In this document: one piece after another, positions 49,656-62,678 of the stretch
Position numbering within the stretch: position 1 is the first letter of the stretch
Layout of the letters: every line of letters starts with the position of its first letter
From: Diphasiastrum complanatum
Lineage: Eukaryota > Streptophyta > Lycopodiopsida > Lycopodiales > Lycopodiaceae
NCBI GenBank assembly: GCA_029204225.1
Contig: CM055092.1
Location: 19,027,222-19,091,221, forward strand
Direction of reading: 5' to 3'
Length of the DNA stretch: 64,000 bases
The notes under the pieces: generated by a model
What the model saw: only the letters and a program-made list of their open reading frames with translations
Told to the model about the DNA's origin: nothing
Database searches by the model: none
Program-made: the position numbers and the translations under genes

Positions 49656-50350
49656 ATCCAAAATAGACAAAATGGATCATATATAATAGTTATTGAACTT
49701 TGATATTGAATTGTATTCAAATATTCTTTGAAATCTTGTATAGTTGTATATTGTATTTGATAAGTTCCGTTTAGAAAGTAATTTGTATACCACCACAATG
49801 CATCTATATCTGATAAGTTCAATGCTTTACAATATCGCTCTACAACGTTCTTCCGTAATTCGGTTGTAGATATTTGAGAATTTGTAATGTATAAAAATGT
49901 AACGAATATATCATTGTTATAAACTTTTTTGGCACATAGTTGCATATGAATTATGTGGTATTCATAATGTGATAGCTTTAACAAAGTTAAGATAACAAGT
50001 TGTAAATACGAATCTCCACAAATAAAAAAAACGTGTTAGTTAAGTTTCACATAGACATGGACGTACATATTAAATGCAGTTCAATACAAATATACACAAA
50101 TCAAGAACGATACTAGTGTTAAATTCTGCATGGAGATGGACGTGCACTAATAAATTCAATTTAACCAACAATTTTAAAAACAAAATTTGAAGAATGTACG
50201 GACAAGTAAGTAAAAAGTTAATTTCAGAAATAAAGTCTACGGCAACGCAGTTTACAGATAAGTTAATGATTGCAATTGGCAAGGCATAAAAATTGACCAC
50301 AAAATATTTTTGACGGTTTTTTTGAAAAGTCAGTTTCTTACTTTTAAACT

Positions 50351-50773
50351 GTGTCTAGCCACTTTAGGACGGACTGGAACCCAGACCTAAGACAAATTTG
50401 TGCCGATTTTTCTCTAATAACCGGGCTTTACATGCCGATTTTTTCACTTATTGCAAACTTAAACTTCAATATTAGTCTGATTTTCCGTGCGAAAATATCG
50501 GCTAACATTGACGACTATCACTGGGTAGTATGGTCCGCATATGGCAGACTCGGAGTCTCTGGTTCTGCAGACCAGCTCCTGGTGGTGGATCAAGTTAGTG
50601 GGCTCAGCACCCCCTTGCTAGGTGATGCTAACCACAGTGAGTTGGTAGGATGTCTTCAATCAGGAACTTGTTGCTCACGTCGTTTTGTTATTATGGCATT
50701 ATTCACTTGTTTGTGTGGTATAGCTACTATTAGTTTGATAATTTTATGTATAAAAAACATATATAACTTTTAG
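50351..50773 (+). CDS. hypothetical ORF with a C-terminal membrane segment
   Basis: 140 codons from ATG to TAG. There are no family motifs I know. Residues about 110-135 are strongly hydrophobic (F-V-I-M-A-L-F-T-C-L-C-G-I-A), a possible single transmembrane helix. The middle is a mix of S, G, L and D (V-V-D-Q-V-S-G-L-S-T-P-L-L-G-D). This is the one less AT-rich island of the block, which may be the reason it is open. It may be chance. Confidence 0.25.
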   Translation: MSSHFRTDWNPDLRQICADFSLITGLYMPIFSLIANLNFNISLIFRAKISANIDDYHWVVWSAYGRLGVSGSADQLLVVDQVSGLSTPLLGDANHSELVGCLQSGTCCSRRFVIMALFTCLCGIATISLIILCIKNIYNF

Positions 50774-52571
50774 ACATAAGTAAATATAAATTATAAACAA
50801 TAAATTAATGCTGAAAGAGCCATAATATTTTTTATAGCCTAGCTATGTTTTTGTATTTCTATTACTTGTAATTATTATCTTTTGAAATGAAGTTTTTTTT
50901 TTATGCAATCAAGCATAGCAAGGTTCTAGAAAAAAAAAATATTGATCTATTTACAAAATCAATATATCAGTACAATTTCAATATATGGATACGATTTCAA
51001 GTATTGGATCTCCTTATATTTCTTTCGTTGCATGTTACACAAACGAAGACAAAGTCTGAATAGTTTACATATCTAAGAACTATCAATATTAAGTAGCTAA
51101 AAACTTTCTTTTTGTACATGTGTTTTTTATTTGCTATTTCATTGCATGGATAATAAAATACGGAACTTTAATGTATTTTATAGTCTCAAAAGAAATATCT
51201 TGATCAAAATCATTTTAGATTTTATTTAATTACAGTGATCACAAAATATTTTAAGTTGGACATTCGAAATGAATAAAGATATATATTGAGTTTCGCAATA
51301 AAATATAAATAAATTATGTAAATTGGTGGATATATAAACAAACATATACATTATTACGTGTGTGTGAGTAGTTTACTCTATACAACAAAGTATATACTAT
51401 AATATCAACAAACTGCCAATTATATGTACCATCATATGTGCACAAGTTTTTAATTCTATATGTATAAGTTAATATTGAATAAAACTCTCTTTTTTTTGTT
51501 TTGGTACAACAAAATAATAATAACAATGTGCGCATAACTAAGACATCCTGAGTTTATGTTCAGGAGAATGAGCTAATTTGGTCTCGATATAATATTTGCT
51601 ATTAAAATTAGAAATCATGATGTATATAAAATAAGTACTATAATATGTATTTAAGCATGATCGGAAATCAAGAGAATATGAAACAGGGGTTTAAAAAATT
51701 TTAAACTTATAAAAACAAATAATGAACTTGACATAATTCTTTCCACCATGGTCGTATGTCGAGTTCTTATGTAAATATTACAAAATATATGAATTCACGT
51801 TAGCATTCAACATTTTAAATATCAAAATACCAGTTAGTCAATACACAGATAAATGTCTGAAATTGTACGAAATATTTTTAAGTTCAAATTGAAACTAGAT
51901 TGCGAATAACTAAACGAATACATAATTAAATTGTTAATACACTAATCTGGTTTCAAATATATGAAATGGAATTGTCAAAAAACAATTGATAGCCTATAAT
52001 AAATTGACCTAGTTATTTTTTTTTTGACATGCATTTGCAAAAAACATGCCTTTTGCACTTTTTTTAAATGTGTTGCTATGACAAACAAGTTACAAATTTT
52101 GAGCATACTAGTTATAGTGAAAAAATGACTCCCAATTTAGCCACGTAGTTTATAACAACATACTATTTAACTTTGGGAAAAAATAAAAAACATTTTCAAT
52201 GTTTGTTTGATTTTTTATGACGACATGTGAACGTTTTTAACCAGATCCCATTCTAAATAACTGGCTTTTTTTTATATATGAACATAAGCAATTTTTTTAT
52301 TTAAACAACCAATATTTTAAATATTTAATGTATTAAAATCACAGGTACCAATTATTGAAAAAAAAAACTATTACCCAATATTCTTGCAAAGCAACAAGTA
52401 TTTTCAAACGTGTTTAAAATTTATATGTCATTTGTATTTTACATACTCGTTTGTAATGCACGGTAACACAAAGCCATGCATTTGAAGTAATGGTCCCCCG
52501 AATTTCCTGAACAGTCATGCTCAATTTCTAAAAAAATTTGTAGTACCATTTGTTCAAATAGTACACGTGCT

Positions 52572-53360
52572 TCAATTGGTAAATCTCAAGATTTTTATGT
52601 ATAACGATATATCTACTCCATTTGTTAAAAGTATATTTGGATTAAACCAATCTTGTATTTTTGGACGACATCCCTTGGGTAACTTGCGTGGAATCCATTT
52701 GATAAGAAAACCAGTATAGAATCCGGCAAGTTGAATAGCTGGATCTAAACAATGCGTGGCTTTGTCAACAAAGACTTGTAAGTTTGACATTGTCTCTTTA
52801 AATGTCATAAACTAGAATAACAGGCCAACGAAATAACAAATTGCTAAAACTAGAACTGGGTCGCCGTATTTGGAATGTTTTCTCTGATATTGATTGTTGT
52901 AAAGGTGGAACGTCAATGTTCTCACGTAACATGTACAATTTATTTTCAATGGTTGACAATTCTCTTTTCAAAACAGAAATATCAGCTTGTAGTACAATCT
53001 TTTGTCTTTCTAGTTCATCGACAACACACAAACGAAATTCAACAAATGCGACCGGAGAAGATTGTACATGGGAATCCATACAAGTTGATATCACATGTCC
53101 ATCGACACCTTGGCAATAAATTGGGCCAAAACTGTATCATTCAAATAAAATAATTAATATAAAATAGACATAAAATGACTTTGTTTTCTATTTAATAATT
53201 TTAGCTAAATAATTTAAACTTGTACAACGTCTTTCATTGAAATAGACATACCTGATTTGCTTTTGGCATGTTTGGTATTCAAGTAAACTAATAATGGATT
53301 CGGTAGTTTCCACAAATATCGGCCCAATTGACAGCTATAGTATTTGTCGTGGGATGTTTT
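52572..53360 (-). CDS. possible intron-containing gene fragment with coiled coil, unrecognised
   Basis: The minus strand has a frame (about 53,336 to 53,253) ending at CAAATCAG|GTATGTC. An acceptor GATACAG at about 53,139 opens a frame in matching phase running to 52,798. It contains S-F-G-P-I-Y-C-Q-G-V-D-G-H and then a heptad-like segment with R-Q-K-I-V-L-Q-A-D-I-S-V-L-K-R-E-L. A third frame, 52,808-52,572, has F-Y-T-G-F-L-I-K-W-I-P-R-K. Shared phase and good splice signals favour a real or recently real gene, but the limits and function are unknown. Confidence 0.3.
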
Positions 53361-53413
53361 CCTTGATAGATACAAGCTGCAATACTGCTCCAATGCATTT
53401 TCAGCTTTGATTC

Positions 53414-54113
53414 TGTGAAAAGTGTGAAAAGTACAATACTAAGGACCATAAATGGATCTTTGAATGATCCACAAGGTGATTGTATGCTTGTTAAAAAATC
53501 TATCAGAAACTAGTCATCAGAAAACAAGATCTAGTTTAGCACCTTGATAGGAAACAAGTAGAGACAATTAAAGCATTGATCAAATAGTATAATCCAACTC
53601 CACACGTGTGGAAATAAGGATGTAGTACAGCCTGTAGACAATGTTTACAAAGTGCCAAAGGTGGGTTTCATTGGAAATTAAGAGTAATCACCATACAATG
53701 TGAGGAAACTCGAGTTTCTCCTTGAGGCTCCAAAAAGTTTCTATCTTCTCACTATGGAAAATGGGAATACATAGTAAAACACACTTCCTTTGCAAAGTTA
53801 GGTGAAAATCCAGCATGTAATAAGGAAGTAGACTCCACTTTCTTGCCCTAATGTAAAAACCCTAGCCTAGATCCAAGAGTCATGCTTGGTAGGTGCATGG
53901 TAGGTACAAATCTCATCATAAATCATGGTCTAGATCCTACAAAGTAGGAATCACTACCAAATAGACACAACCACTCCTCTTGACTCGTGGTAACCTAATT
54001 TAGGTGTGTATGTACAAGTGGCACTTTGTCCATTCAAGTAACCAACAAACAATATTGACAAAATGTACAATATTCTACATGGCTAGATTTGCCAATGTAG
54101 GCAATTTTTCACA
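53414..54113 (-). repeat. 3' LTR (about 700 bp)
   Basis: The plus strand starts TGTGAAAAGT (a second TGTGAAAAG lies nine bases on) and ends ATTTTTCACA. Its right-hand 315 bases recur at 59649-59964. Confidence 0.85.
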
Positions 54114-54122
54114 CTCCTCCTC
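54114..54122 (-). other. polypurine tract
   Basis: The minus strand reads GAGGAGGAG directly before the LTR terminus TGTGAAAAAT. Confidence 0.8.
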
Positions 54123-54893
54123 AAATCTAGCCTTGGAGATCGCAATGCTTTTATCAATAACTCCAATTGAAGATCTAAGCTTGACAAATGAATCTTTAGG
54201 TAAAGGTTTAGTAAACAAATCTACCAAGCAACTTGATGATGGCACGTGTTGGAGCTTGATCTCTTTAGCTTGCACTTTTTCCCTCACGAAATAATGAGCA
54301 ATTTCGATGTGTTTGCTCCTTGCATGGAATGTAGGATTAGTTGCAAGTGATTGGGCTGATTGGTTGTCACAATAGATGATAGGGATCTCCTCATCCATGA
54401 CATGAAGCTCCACCAATAGCCTTTTGAGCCACAAGACCTCCTTGCATGTTGATGTCAAGGCCTTGTATTCAGATTCTGTGGAAGATAGGGAGATGGTATC
54501 TTGCTTTTTGGAAAGCCATGATACTACTCCATCACATAGAAAGGTGGCAAAGGCACTTGTTGATCTTCTATCCACTTTGTCACCTGCAAAATCCGAGTCA
54601 CTATAGGCTCTTAAGCCAAGATTAGTTCCTCTATACAAAATACCAAAATTCTTAGTGAATGAAATGTATCTAAGAACTCTTTTGGCCATCTTCCAATGTG
54701 AAACTAGAGGACTTTGCATGAATTGGCTTAACTTTCCAACACTATAGCTAAGATCAGGTCTAGTTATAGTTAAATAGATCAAGGAGCCAATAAGCCTTCT
54801 ATATAATGTGATGTCCTCAAAGGATGCTTCATCACAACCAATAGATGCTTTTACATGTTGCTCCATTGTGTCTCAATTTTACAATTCTTCATT
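54114..54893 (-). pseudogene. copia RNase H segment (downstream part of the split element)
   Basis: The minus strand is open for about 260 codons: R-R-L-I-G-S-L-I-Y-L-T-I-T-R-P-D-L, F-M-Q-S-P, Y-S-D-S-D-F-A-G-D, S-S-T-E-S-E-Y-K-A-L, Y-C-D-N-Q-S-A-Q-S, H-A-R-S-K-H-I-E-I-A-H-Y. The upstream edge is cut within F-G-M-K-N-C-K by the LTR at 54,898. Confidence 0.92.
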
Positions 54894-54897
54894 CCAA

Positions 54898-56540
54898 TGT
54901 GAATGGGGCTAATGCTAAGAGGTTATTTGTGAGGAAGCATAACCTCCTCCTCCTCCTCTCTCTCACGTAGAGTTCATTCTCTCTTTCGTTGTATGGTGCA
55001 AGCTTATTGAATACAAGCATTGTGTTCTCTCTCCATCTCTCTTGTGTAATATGGCTTGAATTTATGTTGCATGCTCTGATTCAAACATGGTATCAGAGCA
55101 GGCTATGGTTAACGACGCTATCGATCTGAGCATGCACTAGTTTTACTTTCATGTAGAGAGATTAGAACTTTCTGTTTTGTTGATAAACAGAGACATATCT
55201 CTGTGTTTTTTTTTGGTTCTGTTTTGAGCAGACTGAATAAAGAGAGAGTAAATCATTGATTGCTTGTTATTCTAGTGTGAAGGATGCACAATTTTTTCAG
55301 AGTCAGGCAAATCCTAGCATGAGAGCATTTTCTAGTTACAAAAATGTTGTGTTTGACTGTAACAAACATGCTGAAGCAACCACGCAGCATGAAGAAACAA
55401 GCAAGAGATTGCAGCCATTCAGCCGAATAGAGAGGAAGCAAAGTCAAAGATTGAAGTGCAAAATTAGCGATCCACCCAAATGGTTAGGAGAAAGCAGTCT
55501 GCAAACAACGTGAAACTCAAAAACAACTATTGATAGTCTTTCTTGAAGTGATTACATACTAGAGAAGCAACATGAGGCAGTGAAGTGCTATGGATGAGAT
55601 GGAGTTTATTGAGGCTGAGAGCAACATAAATGATTTGTTGTGTAGTTCAGTGCAGCATCTGTACCCTTCAACAGACCCATGAAGTAGGCCATTTGCTACA
55701 ACAGCCGTGAAGTTCTTGTTGTATCTACCATGAAGAAGATCACTGAAGGTTGCAGTTGATCCAAAGAGAAAGATGGTGCAATAGGTTTCCCCACCCATGT
55801 GGTTGGATCAACCTTTACAGCCTGCTCTCTGTTCTCAAAGGTGAGTTTTTTCATACCCCAATTGTGTACTACTTGCGCAGTTCTCAACCATAAATTTGTA
55901 AGAGCTTTGCTACACTGGTGGGAAATGAACTCGAAATGGGCTTTTTTATAGACAAATTTGGAGGGTCTATTAGACAAAGTGCTAGTTTAGGTACTTAGTT
56001 TTGGACAAAAATTTGTAGGCATGTTCAGTACCATGAAAATAGCTTCCAGAAGTCTCAGCGAAGGTTCCTGACCATTAGGGTAGCTTGACGAAGGTTCTGA
56101 AGATCTAGCAAATATTCAATCTTCGCCCAAGTCAAATCTTTGCCCAGGTACTGCATTTAATGACAATTTTCAAGGTCTAAGCCTTCTCTCAATCTATTTT
56201 TGATGTGTTGGATCTATTTGTCAAGTCAAAGAAAGTTCATAATGACTACATCATACTCGACGAAGGTTCCCAAGGTGACATAGAGCTGAACTTTCGCTTA
56301 GCTTAAAAATTGATACTTTTGCTACAAACCAACTTTCGCCCAATTTAGTATAGATTACTATGAGCTAGATCTATCATCTGACAATTTGGTGAAGGTTAAT
56401 CTGACTATTTGAATCAAAATCTAGCCTCAATAGTGATTTTTAGATCATTTTCTTTTTTCAAAAATTCATTCTTGAAGATATTTTCCTTCCTCCTTTTCTG
56501 ATCTGATAACTTTTCTGACTTTGCTTATCATTTTTTTTTT
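54898..56540 (+). mobile_element. LTR/PBS-bearing insertion inside the 53-60 kb copia, 3' LTR not found
   Basis: A 190-bp LTR-like segment (54898-55087, TGTGAATGGGG ... TTCAAACA) is directly followed by TGGTATCAGAGC (55088-55099), a canonical tRNA-Met primer site. The interior to about 56,540 has no pol motif. The host copia frame resumes at K-Y-A-T-S-M near 56,545. A matching 3' LTR was not found by eye, so this may be a truncated element or a non-coding (TRIM/LARD-like) derivative. The interior contains several GAAGGTTC / CTTCGCC motifs (about 56,055-56,395). Confidence 0.65.
55088..55100 (+). other. primer-binding site (initiator tRNA-Met)
   Basis: TGGTATCAGAGCA immediately after the LTR-like end CAAACA. 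Confidence 0.88.
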
Positions 56541-59500
56541 CATGGATGTAGCATATTTAGATTGACAAATGAAGCTAAAATCACATCCTCTAATAACCTC
56601 TATTCCAAGAATGAAGCTCAATAGGCCGAGATCTACCATCTTAAACTCTTTTGCTAAAGCAATTTTTACATCTCTAATTCCATCTAGATCATTACCACTC
56701 AAGATAATGTCATCTACATACAAAACAAGAATAATGATCATGCCATCATATTAACTTATATACAATGATGGATCATAGGCACTCATTACAAAATTGATGG
56801 AAATGAGAAAAGAGTTTAGCCTAGAGTACCATGCTCTATGTGCTTGCTTGAGCCCATAAAGGCTCTTCTTCAAAAAACACACCTTTCCTTCATGCTTTGC
56901 CTTGATGAAGCCCTCGGGTTGCCTCATGTAGATCTCTTCCTCCAAATAACCATTGAGGAATGCATTTGTGAAGTCAAGTTGGAATAGCTCCCAATTGAAG
57001 GTTGTAGCAAGACTAATGATCAACCTGATAGTAACAAGCTTAGCCACAGGAGCAAAAGTCTCAATATAATCAATGCCTTTGGTTTGTCAAAAACCTTTGG
57101 CAACAAGCCTAGCTTTATGCTTGCTTATTGATCCATCTTGATTATACTTCAATCTAAACACCCACTTGCAATCAAGAGGTCTCTTCCCTTGAGGAAGATC
57201 CACAAGATCCCAAGTATGATTCTCAATAAGAGCATCATACTCTACTTGCATAGCATCCATCCAACTTTTAGACTTACAAGCATCTTCATAGCATGTTGGC
57301 TCATCTAACACTGAAGTAAGAAAGATGTAAGATGTGAAAGATGATGAGCCTTCCCTTTGATCACCTTGACCATCATAGGTGAGCCCTTGTAGATCTTCTT
57401 GGAGTTCTTGGAGTTCTTGGAGTTCTTGCATCTTGAGGTGGATCCTCAAGTTCTTCTTCACTTGGAAGCTCCTCCTCCATCCTAGCATGATCCTTGGCAT
57501 CAAGATGATTAGTAGCATTATCGTCCAAATCACAAGCATGTCCTTCATAAAAAATAACATCCCTACTCATTATCACCTTGCTAGTGATGGGATTGAAGAC
57601 TCTATAACCTTTGCTATTCTCACCATATCCCACAAAGATGCCTTTGATGGATGTTGCATAATCCTTCCTTCTCTTATCCAAGGATTGGTGTACATAGCAA
57701 GTGGATCCAAAAACTTTGAGATCCTTGAGATTGGGCTTCTCTCAAAATAGAGCTTCAAATGGTGTGATTCCTCCAATGGCATGGTTTGGCAATCTATTGC
57801 ACAAATAGTTACCACAAGTTATTGCTTCACCCCAAAATGGTTTGGATAGAGAAGCATCTAGCCTTAAGGCCTTAGCACACTCACAAAGAGATCTATTTCT
57901 TCTCTCACTCACTCCATTTTGTTGAGGGGTGTATGGACATGACAACTCCCTCTTTATGCCATTAGAACTACAAAAGTCAATCAACTTATTGGAGATATAT
58001 TCACCTCCATTATCACTCCTTAATACCTTAATCTTGGTACTAAGTTGATTTTCTACCAAAGTCTTGAACTTTACAAAAGAATAGTCATCAATGAAGATTA
58101 CATAGTACTTGGCACCACCATTAGACTCATGTGAAAAACTATGAACATCCGAATGGATGAGTTCAAGAGGAGAGTTTGATCTTGATGTAGATCTTGAGAA
58201 GGGTAGTTTGTGAGCCTTTGAGAGATTGCATGCTTCACATCTCTTCCCACACTTTGACAAATGCTTGGGGAGTCCAACTGCAAGCTCCTTTGCAACCATA
58301 GATTCCATGACTTTGTAGTTGGGGTGGCCCAACCTTTTGTGCCACAGTTCCGCCTTTGATAACTCCACCTTTGCCAAGTTAACACTCTCCACTACAATAT
58401 TAGCATCAAGCTTAAACAATCTACCTTGCTTAAAGCCTTTGGCTATACATTCATCATTTCTAAGGATGGAACAAACTCCATGCTTAAATTGTACATCTAG
58501 GCCATTATCCATTAACTGGCCAATAGTAAGCAATTCTTGGTTAACTTAGGAACATAAAGAACATTATCAAGATTCATCCTTTTGGATGATCCCACATATA
58601 AGAAAATTGTTCCTATTCCACTTATCTTACATTCTTGACTACTTGCAGTATAGATTGATCTATGTAAGTAATTGTAAGAAAGTAAGGTGGAGAATATGTC
58701 CTTTTGATATGTCATGTGGGAACTTGCCCCACTATCAATCCACCAAGAATCATTGGTGTTGCTCTTGGATGATGGTGGTTTGTTGGAAACCATCAAGGAT
58801 GACTCTTCATCCTCCTCCTCCTCCTGATGTGCAATGTTGCTTTGTTTGCTCTCTTGTGCCTTCTTCTTCTTGAGACATTCTGATGCAAAATGTCCTTTCT
58901 TTCCACAAAAAAAAACATTTGTACTTGGACTTGTCTTTGATCTTGCCCTTTGAGCTTGAAGCCTCATCCTCTTCCTTGGTCTCCTTGAAGTGCTTCTTCT
59001 TGCCATTGGTCTTCTTCTTGCTTTTGAATGAGAAATTAGCTTTCTCATCACCATCCTGCAAAGAAATAGCATTCATTCTTGCATTGGTATGCAACATCCT
59101 ACACTCTTCAGCTACTAATACACAGTGTAGCTTTTCTATAGTAGGCAAAGTGTCTTGGATTGCAAAGCTTTGGACCAAATTTGTAAAGCCACTCCCTAGA
59201 CCATTGAGGACAATCTGAACAAGCTCACTATCTTGAATCTTCTCTCCAATGGAAGCTAGCTCCTTATTGAGAGACTTGATTCTTAGCACATAATCTTGTG
59301 CACTCTCATCACTCCTCTTCATGCTTTGTAGAATCTGATTCCTAAGCATGAGAACCCTCGAAGTGTTACTAGACTCATAGATAGATTTTAAAGATTCCCA
59401 AGCCTCTTTAGCACTCTTACATGATGATACTTCCCTTAAAAGATCATTGCTTACATTCATCTTAATACAGTGAAGTGCAAGCCTAGACCTCTTCTTGTAT

Positions 59501-59645
59501 CTCACTGATTCCTGTGCACATAGAGGTTCATCTTCATCATCTATTAGAAACTCATAAAGATCCTGGAGTACCATTAGTGACTCCATCCTCACTTTCCAAA
59601 TAGCATAATTGGTAGAATTTAACCTCTCACTAGCTTCTAGAAGGT
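56541..59645 (-). pseudogene. copia gag-protease-integrase-RT pseudogene (upstream part of the split element)
   Basis: Reading down the minus strand, gag starts near 59,645 without its first residues (A-S-E-R-L-N-S-T-N-Y-A). The CCHC knuckle near 58,905 is broken by a frameshift at an A/T run (C-F-F, then G-K-K-G-H-F-A-S-E-C in another frame). The protease W-W-I-D-S-G-A-S-S-H-M lies near 58,730. A stop/frameshift lies near 58,530. The integrase runs from E-L-W-H-K-R-L-G-H-P-N (58,345) through L-E-L-I-H-S-D-V, L-R-S-D-N-G-G-E-Y, N-G-V-S-E-R-R-N and F-L-D-P-L (about 57,710, frameshifted). The RT start C-K-W-V-F-R-L-K-Y-N-Q-D-G lies near 57,150 and F-L-N-G-Y-L-E-E-E-I-Y-M near 56,950. The YVDD motif lies near 56,715. 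Long intact stretches show fairly recent decay. Confidence 0.9.
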
Positions 59646-59648
59646 AGG

Positions 59649-59964
59649 CTCAAGTGAAAATCCAGCATGTAATAAGGAAATAGACTCCACTTTCTTGCCC
59701 TAATGTGAAAACCCTAGCCTAGATCCAAGAGTCATGCTTGGTAGGTGCATGGTAGGTACAAATCTCATCATAAATCATGGTCTAGACCTACAAAGTAGGA
59801 ATCACTACCAAATAGACACAACCACTCCTCTTGACTTGTGGTAACCTACTTTAGGTGTGTATGTACAAGTGGCACTTTGGCCATTCAAGTAACCAACAAA
59901 CAATATTGACAAAATGTACAATATTCTACATGGCTAGATTTGCCAATGTAGGCAATTTTTCACA
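59649..59964 (-). repeat. truncated 5' LTR fused to gag
   Basis: 316 bases nearly identical to the right end of the LTR at 53414-54113. The remaining LTR, PBS and leader are missing, and the junction to gag is at about 59,645. Confidence 0.88.
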
Positions 59965-59984
59965 CAAACTACATATAACTTTTA

Positions 59985-62110
59985 TATTAACAACTAATTA
60001 TTGCATGTATTATTACATGCACAAAAGATTTTGTTCTTACATACAAACTTTATTTTTTTGTTTGGTACTTGATTATTTAGATTGAAATATATTTGTCGTT
60101 TATCCATTACCAAATCAAAAAAATAGATTCACATATACAAAACCATGGAACAAAATATGAATAATCATGTACTGTTTTATCAAGTATGTTCTTCTATACA
60201 TTCCTTGTAAATTACGTACGTTTATTGGATTTTTCACCAATATATATACATAATATTATATGCATGAAGGTCTTCCACCTTATACAAAAATTGATTTTTC
60301 TACTATTATCTAAAAACTACGTACATCGTTCATAAACATGCATACATCTATGAAAATATTTCGATTTTAGACAAATTTGTAACAAGATATTAAATAGTCA
60401 CATAACGAACAAAGCTAAATTGAATAAAATTTTATACCTAACTGTGTAATAATATTTATGAACAAATTAGCTATATTGATACGAGTATCATAAATTAATT
60501 TGTTGCATATAAGGATCTATGACTACATACCAATATTGTGTCGTAACACAATTCACTAGCCAACATACGAAATGTTACAAATGCAAAAAGTTTTCAACTC
60601 ATACAAAAATGTTCATGGTTAATAAACTACTAACAGTTACATATATTTGTGCATGTACGAGGAGGTATGATCGTACATAAACTTAATAACATGACACGGA
60701 AAAACCAGTCAAAGGAAAACTATTAAACATAATAGGTAGCATTTCTTAATCAATTACAAAGACCAAGACAAAATTTAAGGTAATCAAACGGAATATCAAA
60801 TAGAAAAAATACTTATTATTAACTAATCTAAATTGTTCCATTTCTATGTATACATAAAAACGTCTATCTACTTACTATGATATTGAGACAACAAAGTCAT
60901 ATATTTAAACAAACCATATATTACTAATTTTACATCATTGAACTAACTATTGCATGTATTATTACATGTACAACAGATCTTGTTCCTTTGTTTGGTGCTT
61001 GATTATTTGAATTGAGATATAATTGGTTTTTATCTATCACCGGATAAAAAACAGGTTCAAACATACAAAACCACAGAACAAAATATAAATGACCATGTAC
61101 TGTTTTATGAACCACGTTTTTTTGTACATTTCTTGTAAATTACGTACGTTTGTTGGATTTTTCACCAACATACATACGTAACATTATATGCATAAGAGTT
61201 TTCCACCTCTTACAAAAGATTTGTTTTTCTATTATTAATTAAAACCTACGTACGTCGTTCATGAACATGCATACATCCAGAAAAATATTTTTGATCCTAG
61301 ACATGAATTCATAACATGATATTCGATAGTTACATAACAAACAAAAAAAAAACTAAATAAAATTTTATTTGTCAATTGCGTAATAATATTTATGACCAAA
61401 TCAGTTGTTTTAATACAAGTAATGTACATTAATTCATTGCATATGAAAATCCATGACTACAATAAATCTGGGTCATTTTTACAGAAATGCAAACTTACTA
61501 TATTGCTAATATTTGTAAATCTTCAATATTCAAAAGATACATTCGCTTAATGAAATCTGTAACACGTTCATTAACACGGTAAGTGAACAAAATTGCAATT
61601 ACATATTATCTATCTATCACCAGATCAAAAAAATAGATTTACATATAAAAACCCATGGAACAAAATATGAATAACCATGTATTGTCTTGTCAAGTATGTT
61701 CTTTTATACATTCCTTGTAATTTACGTACTTCTATTGGATTTTCCACCAGCATACATACGTAATATTGTATGCATAAGGGTCTTCCACCTTATACAAAAA
61801 TTGGTTTTTCTACTATTATCTAAAAACTACGTACGTCGTTCATGAACATACATACATCTATGAAAATATTTTCGCTCCTAGACATAAATGTGTAACACGA
61901 TATTAAATAGTTACATAACAAACAAAGCAAAATTGAATAAAATCCTATACGTAACTGCATAATAATATTTATGAAAAAATTAGTTGTACTAATACGAGTA
62001 GTCGTAACGCAATTCACTAACCAATATACAAAATATTACAAATGCAAAAAGTTTTTTCTTCACATTTCTAGTAAATTACATACTTTTTTTGGATTTTCCA
62101 CCAACAACTA
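59985..62110. repeat. three (plus a partial fourth) copies of a long AT-rich repeat
   Basis: Copy 1 is about 59,985-60,560, copy 2 about 60,945-61,460, copy 3 about 61,600-62,045, and a short remnant about 62,050-62,110. Shared strings in order include AACAAAATAT.AAT, CATGTA.TGT.TT, TTGTAAATTACGTACGT, TTGGATTTTTCACCA, GGTCTTCCACCTTATACAAAAA, CTACGTACGTCGTTCA and GCATACATC. Reference positions 60166, 61093 and 61676 give unequal periods (927 and 583 bases). Function unknown. Confidence 0.8.
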
Positions 62111-62486
<376 letters not shown>

Positions 62487-62678
62487 TGCACGCACATGGA
62501 TTCACATTCTTTACTACCATAGCACTGAGTTTGGCTATGTTTCTTGCAGCTGCATCAACTAAGAGCCGGATCAGAAAAGGAGACTTCTTCCATGCACTAA
62601 GGAGTTCCATCCACGTTCTGACTGAGGTTTTCTTGCAGCCAGATCAGCTGAGGATAAAAAAAGAAACTTATTCCATGT

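Larger units (their letters stand above)
49656..53413. other. very AT-rich block with unassigned ORFs, between two copia elements
   Basis: 3.7 kb with long A/T runs and few G/C. It holds a minus-strand frame 49984-49655 (just over 100 codons before it meets copia), a plus-strand frame 50351-50773 and minus-strand frames 53400-52572, listed separately. Nothing transposon-like is recognised. Similar base composition to 60.0-62.1 kb. Confidence 0.5.
53414..59964 (-). mobile_element. copia retrotransposon, minus strand, broken by a nested insertion
   Basis: From its 3' end: LTR 53414-54113, PPT 54122-54114, RNase H 54893-54114, nested foreign insertion 54898-56540, RT-integrase-protease-gag 56541-59645, and a truncated 5' LTR 59649-59964 fused directly to gag. 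Close relative of the plus-strand element at 33.1-38.6 kb. No target duplication seen (flanks GATTC and CAAAC). Confidence 0.88.

Noticed and set aside
54004-54294. Similar N-terminal ORFs at 54,004 and 59,855
   Set aside because: Both come from the duplicated LTR end and begin with identical codons for that reason.
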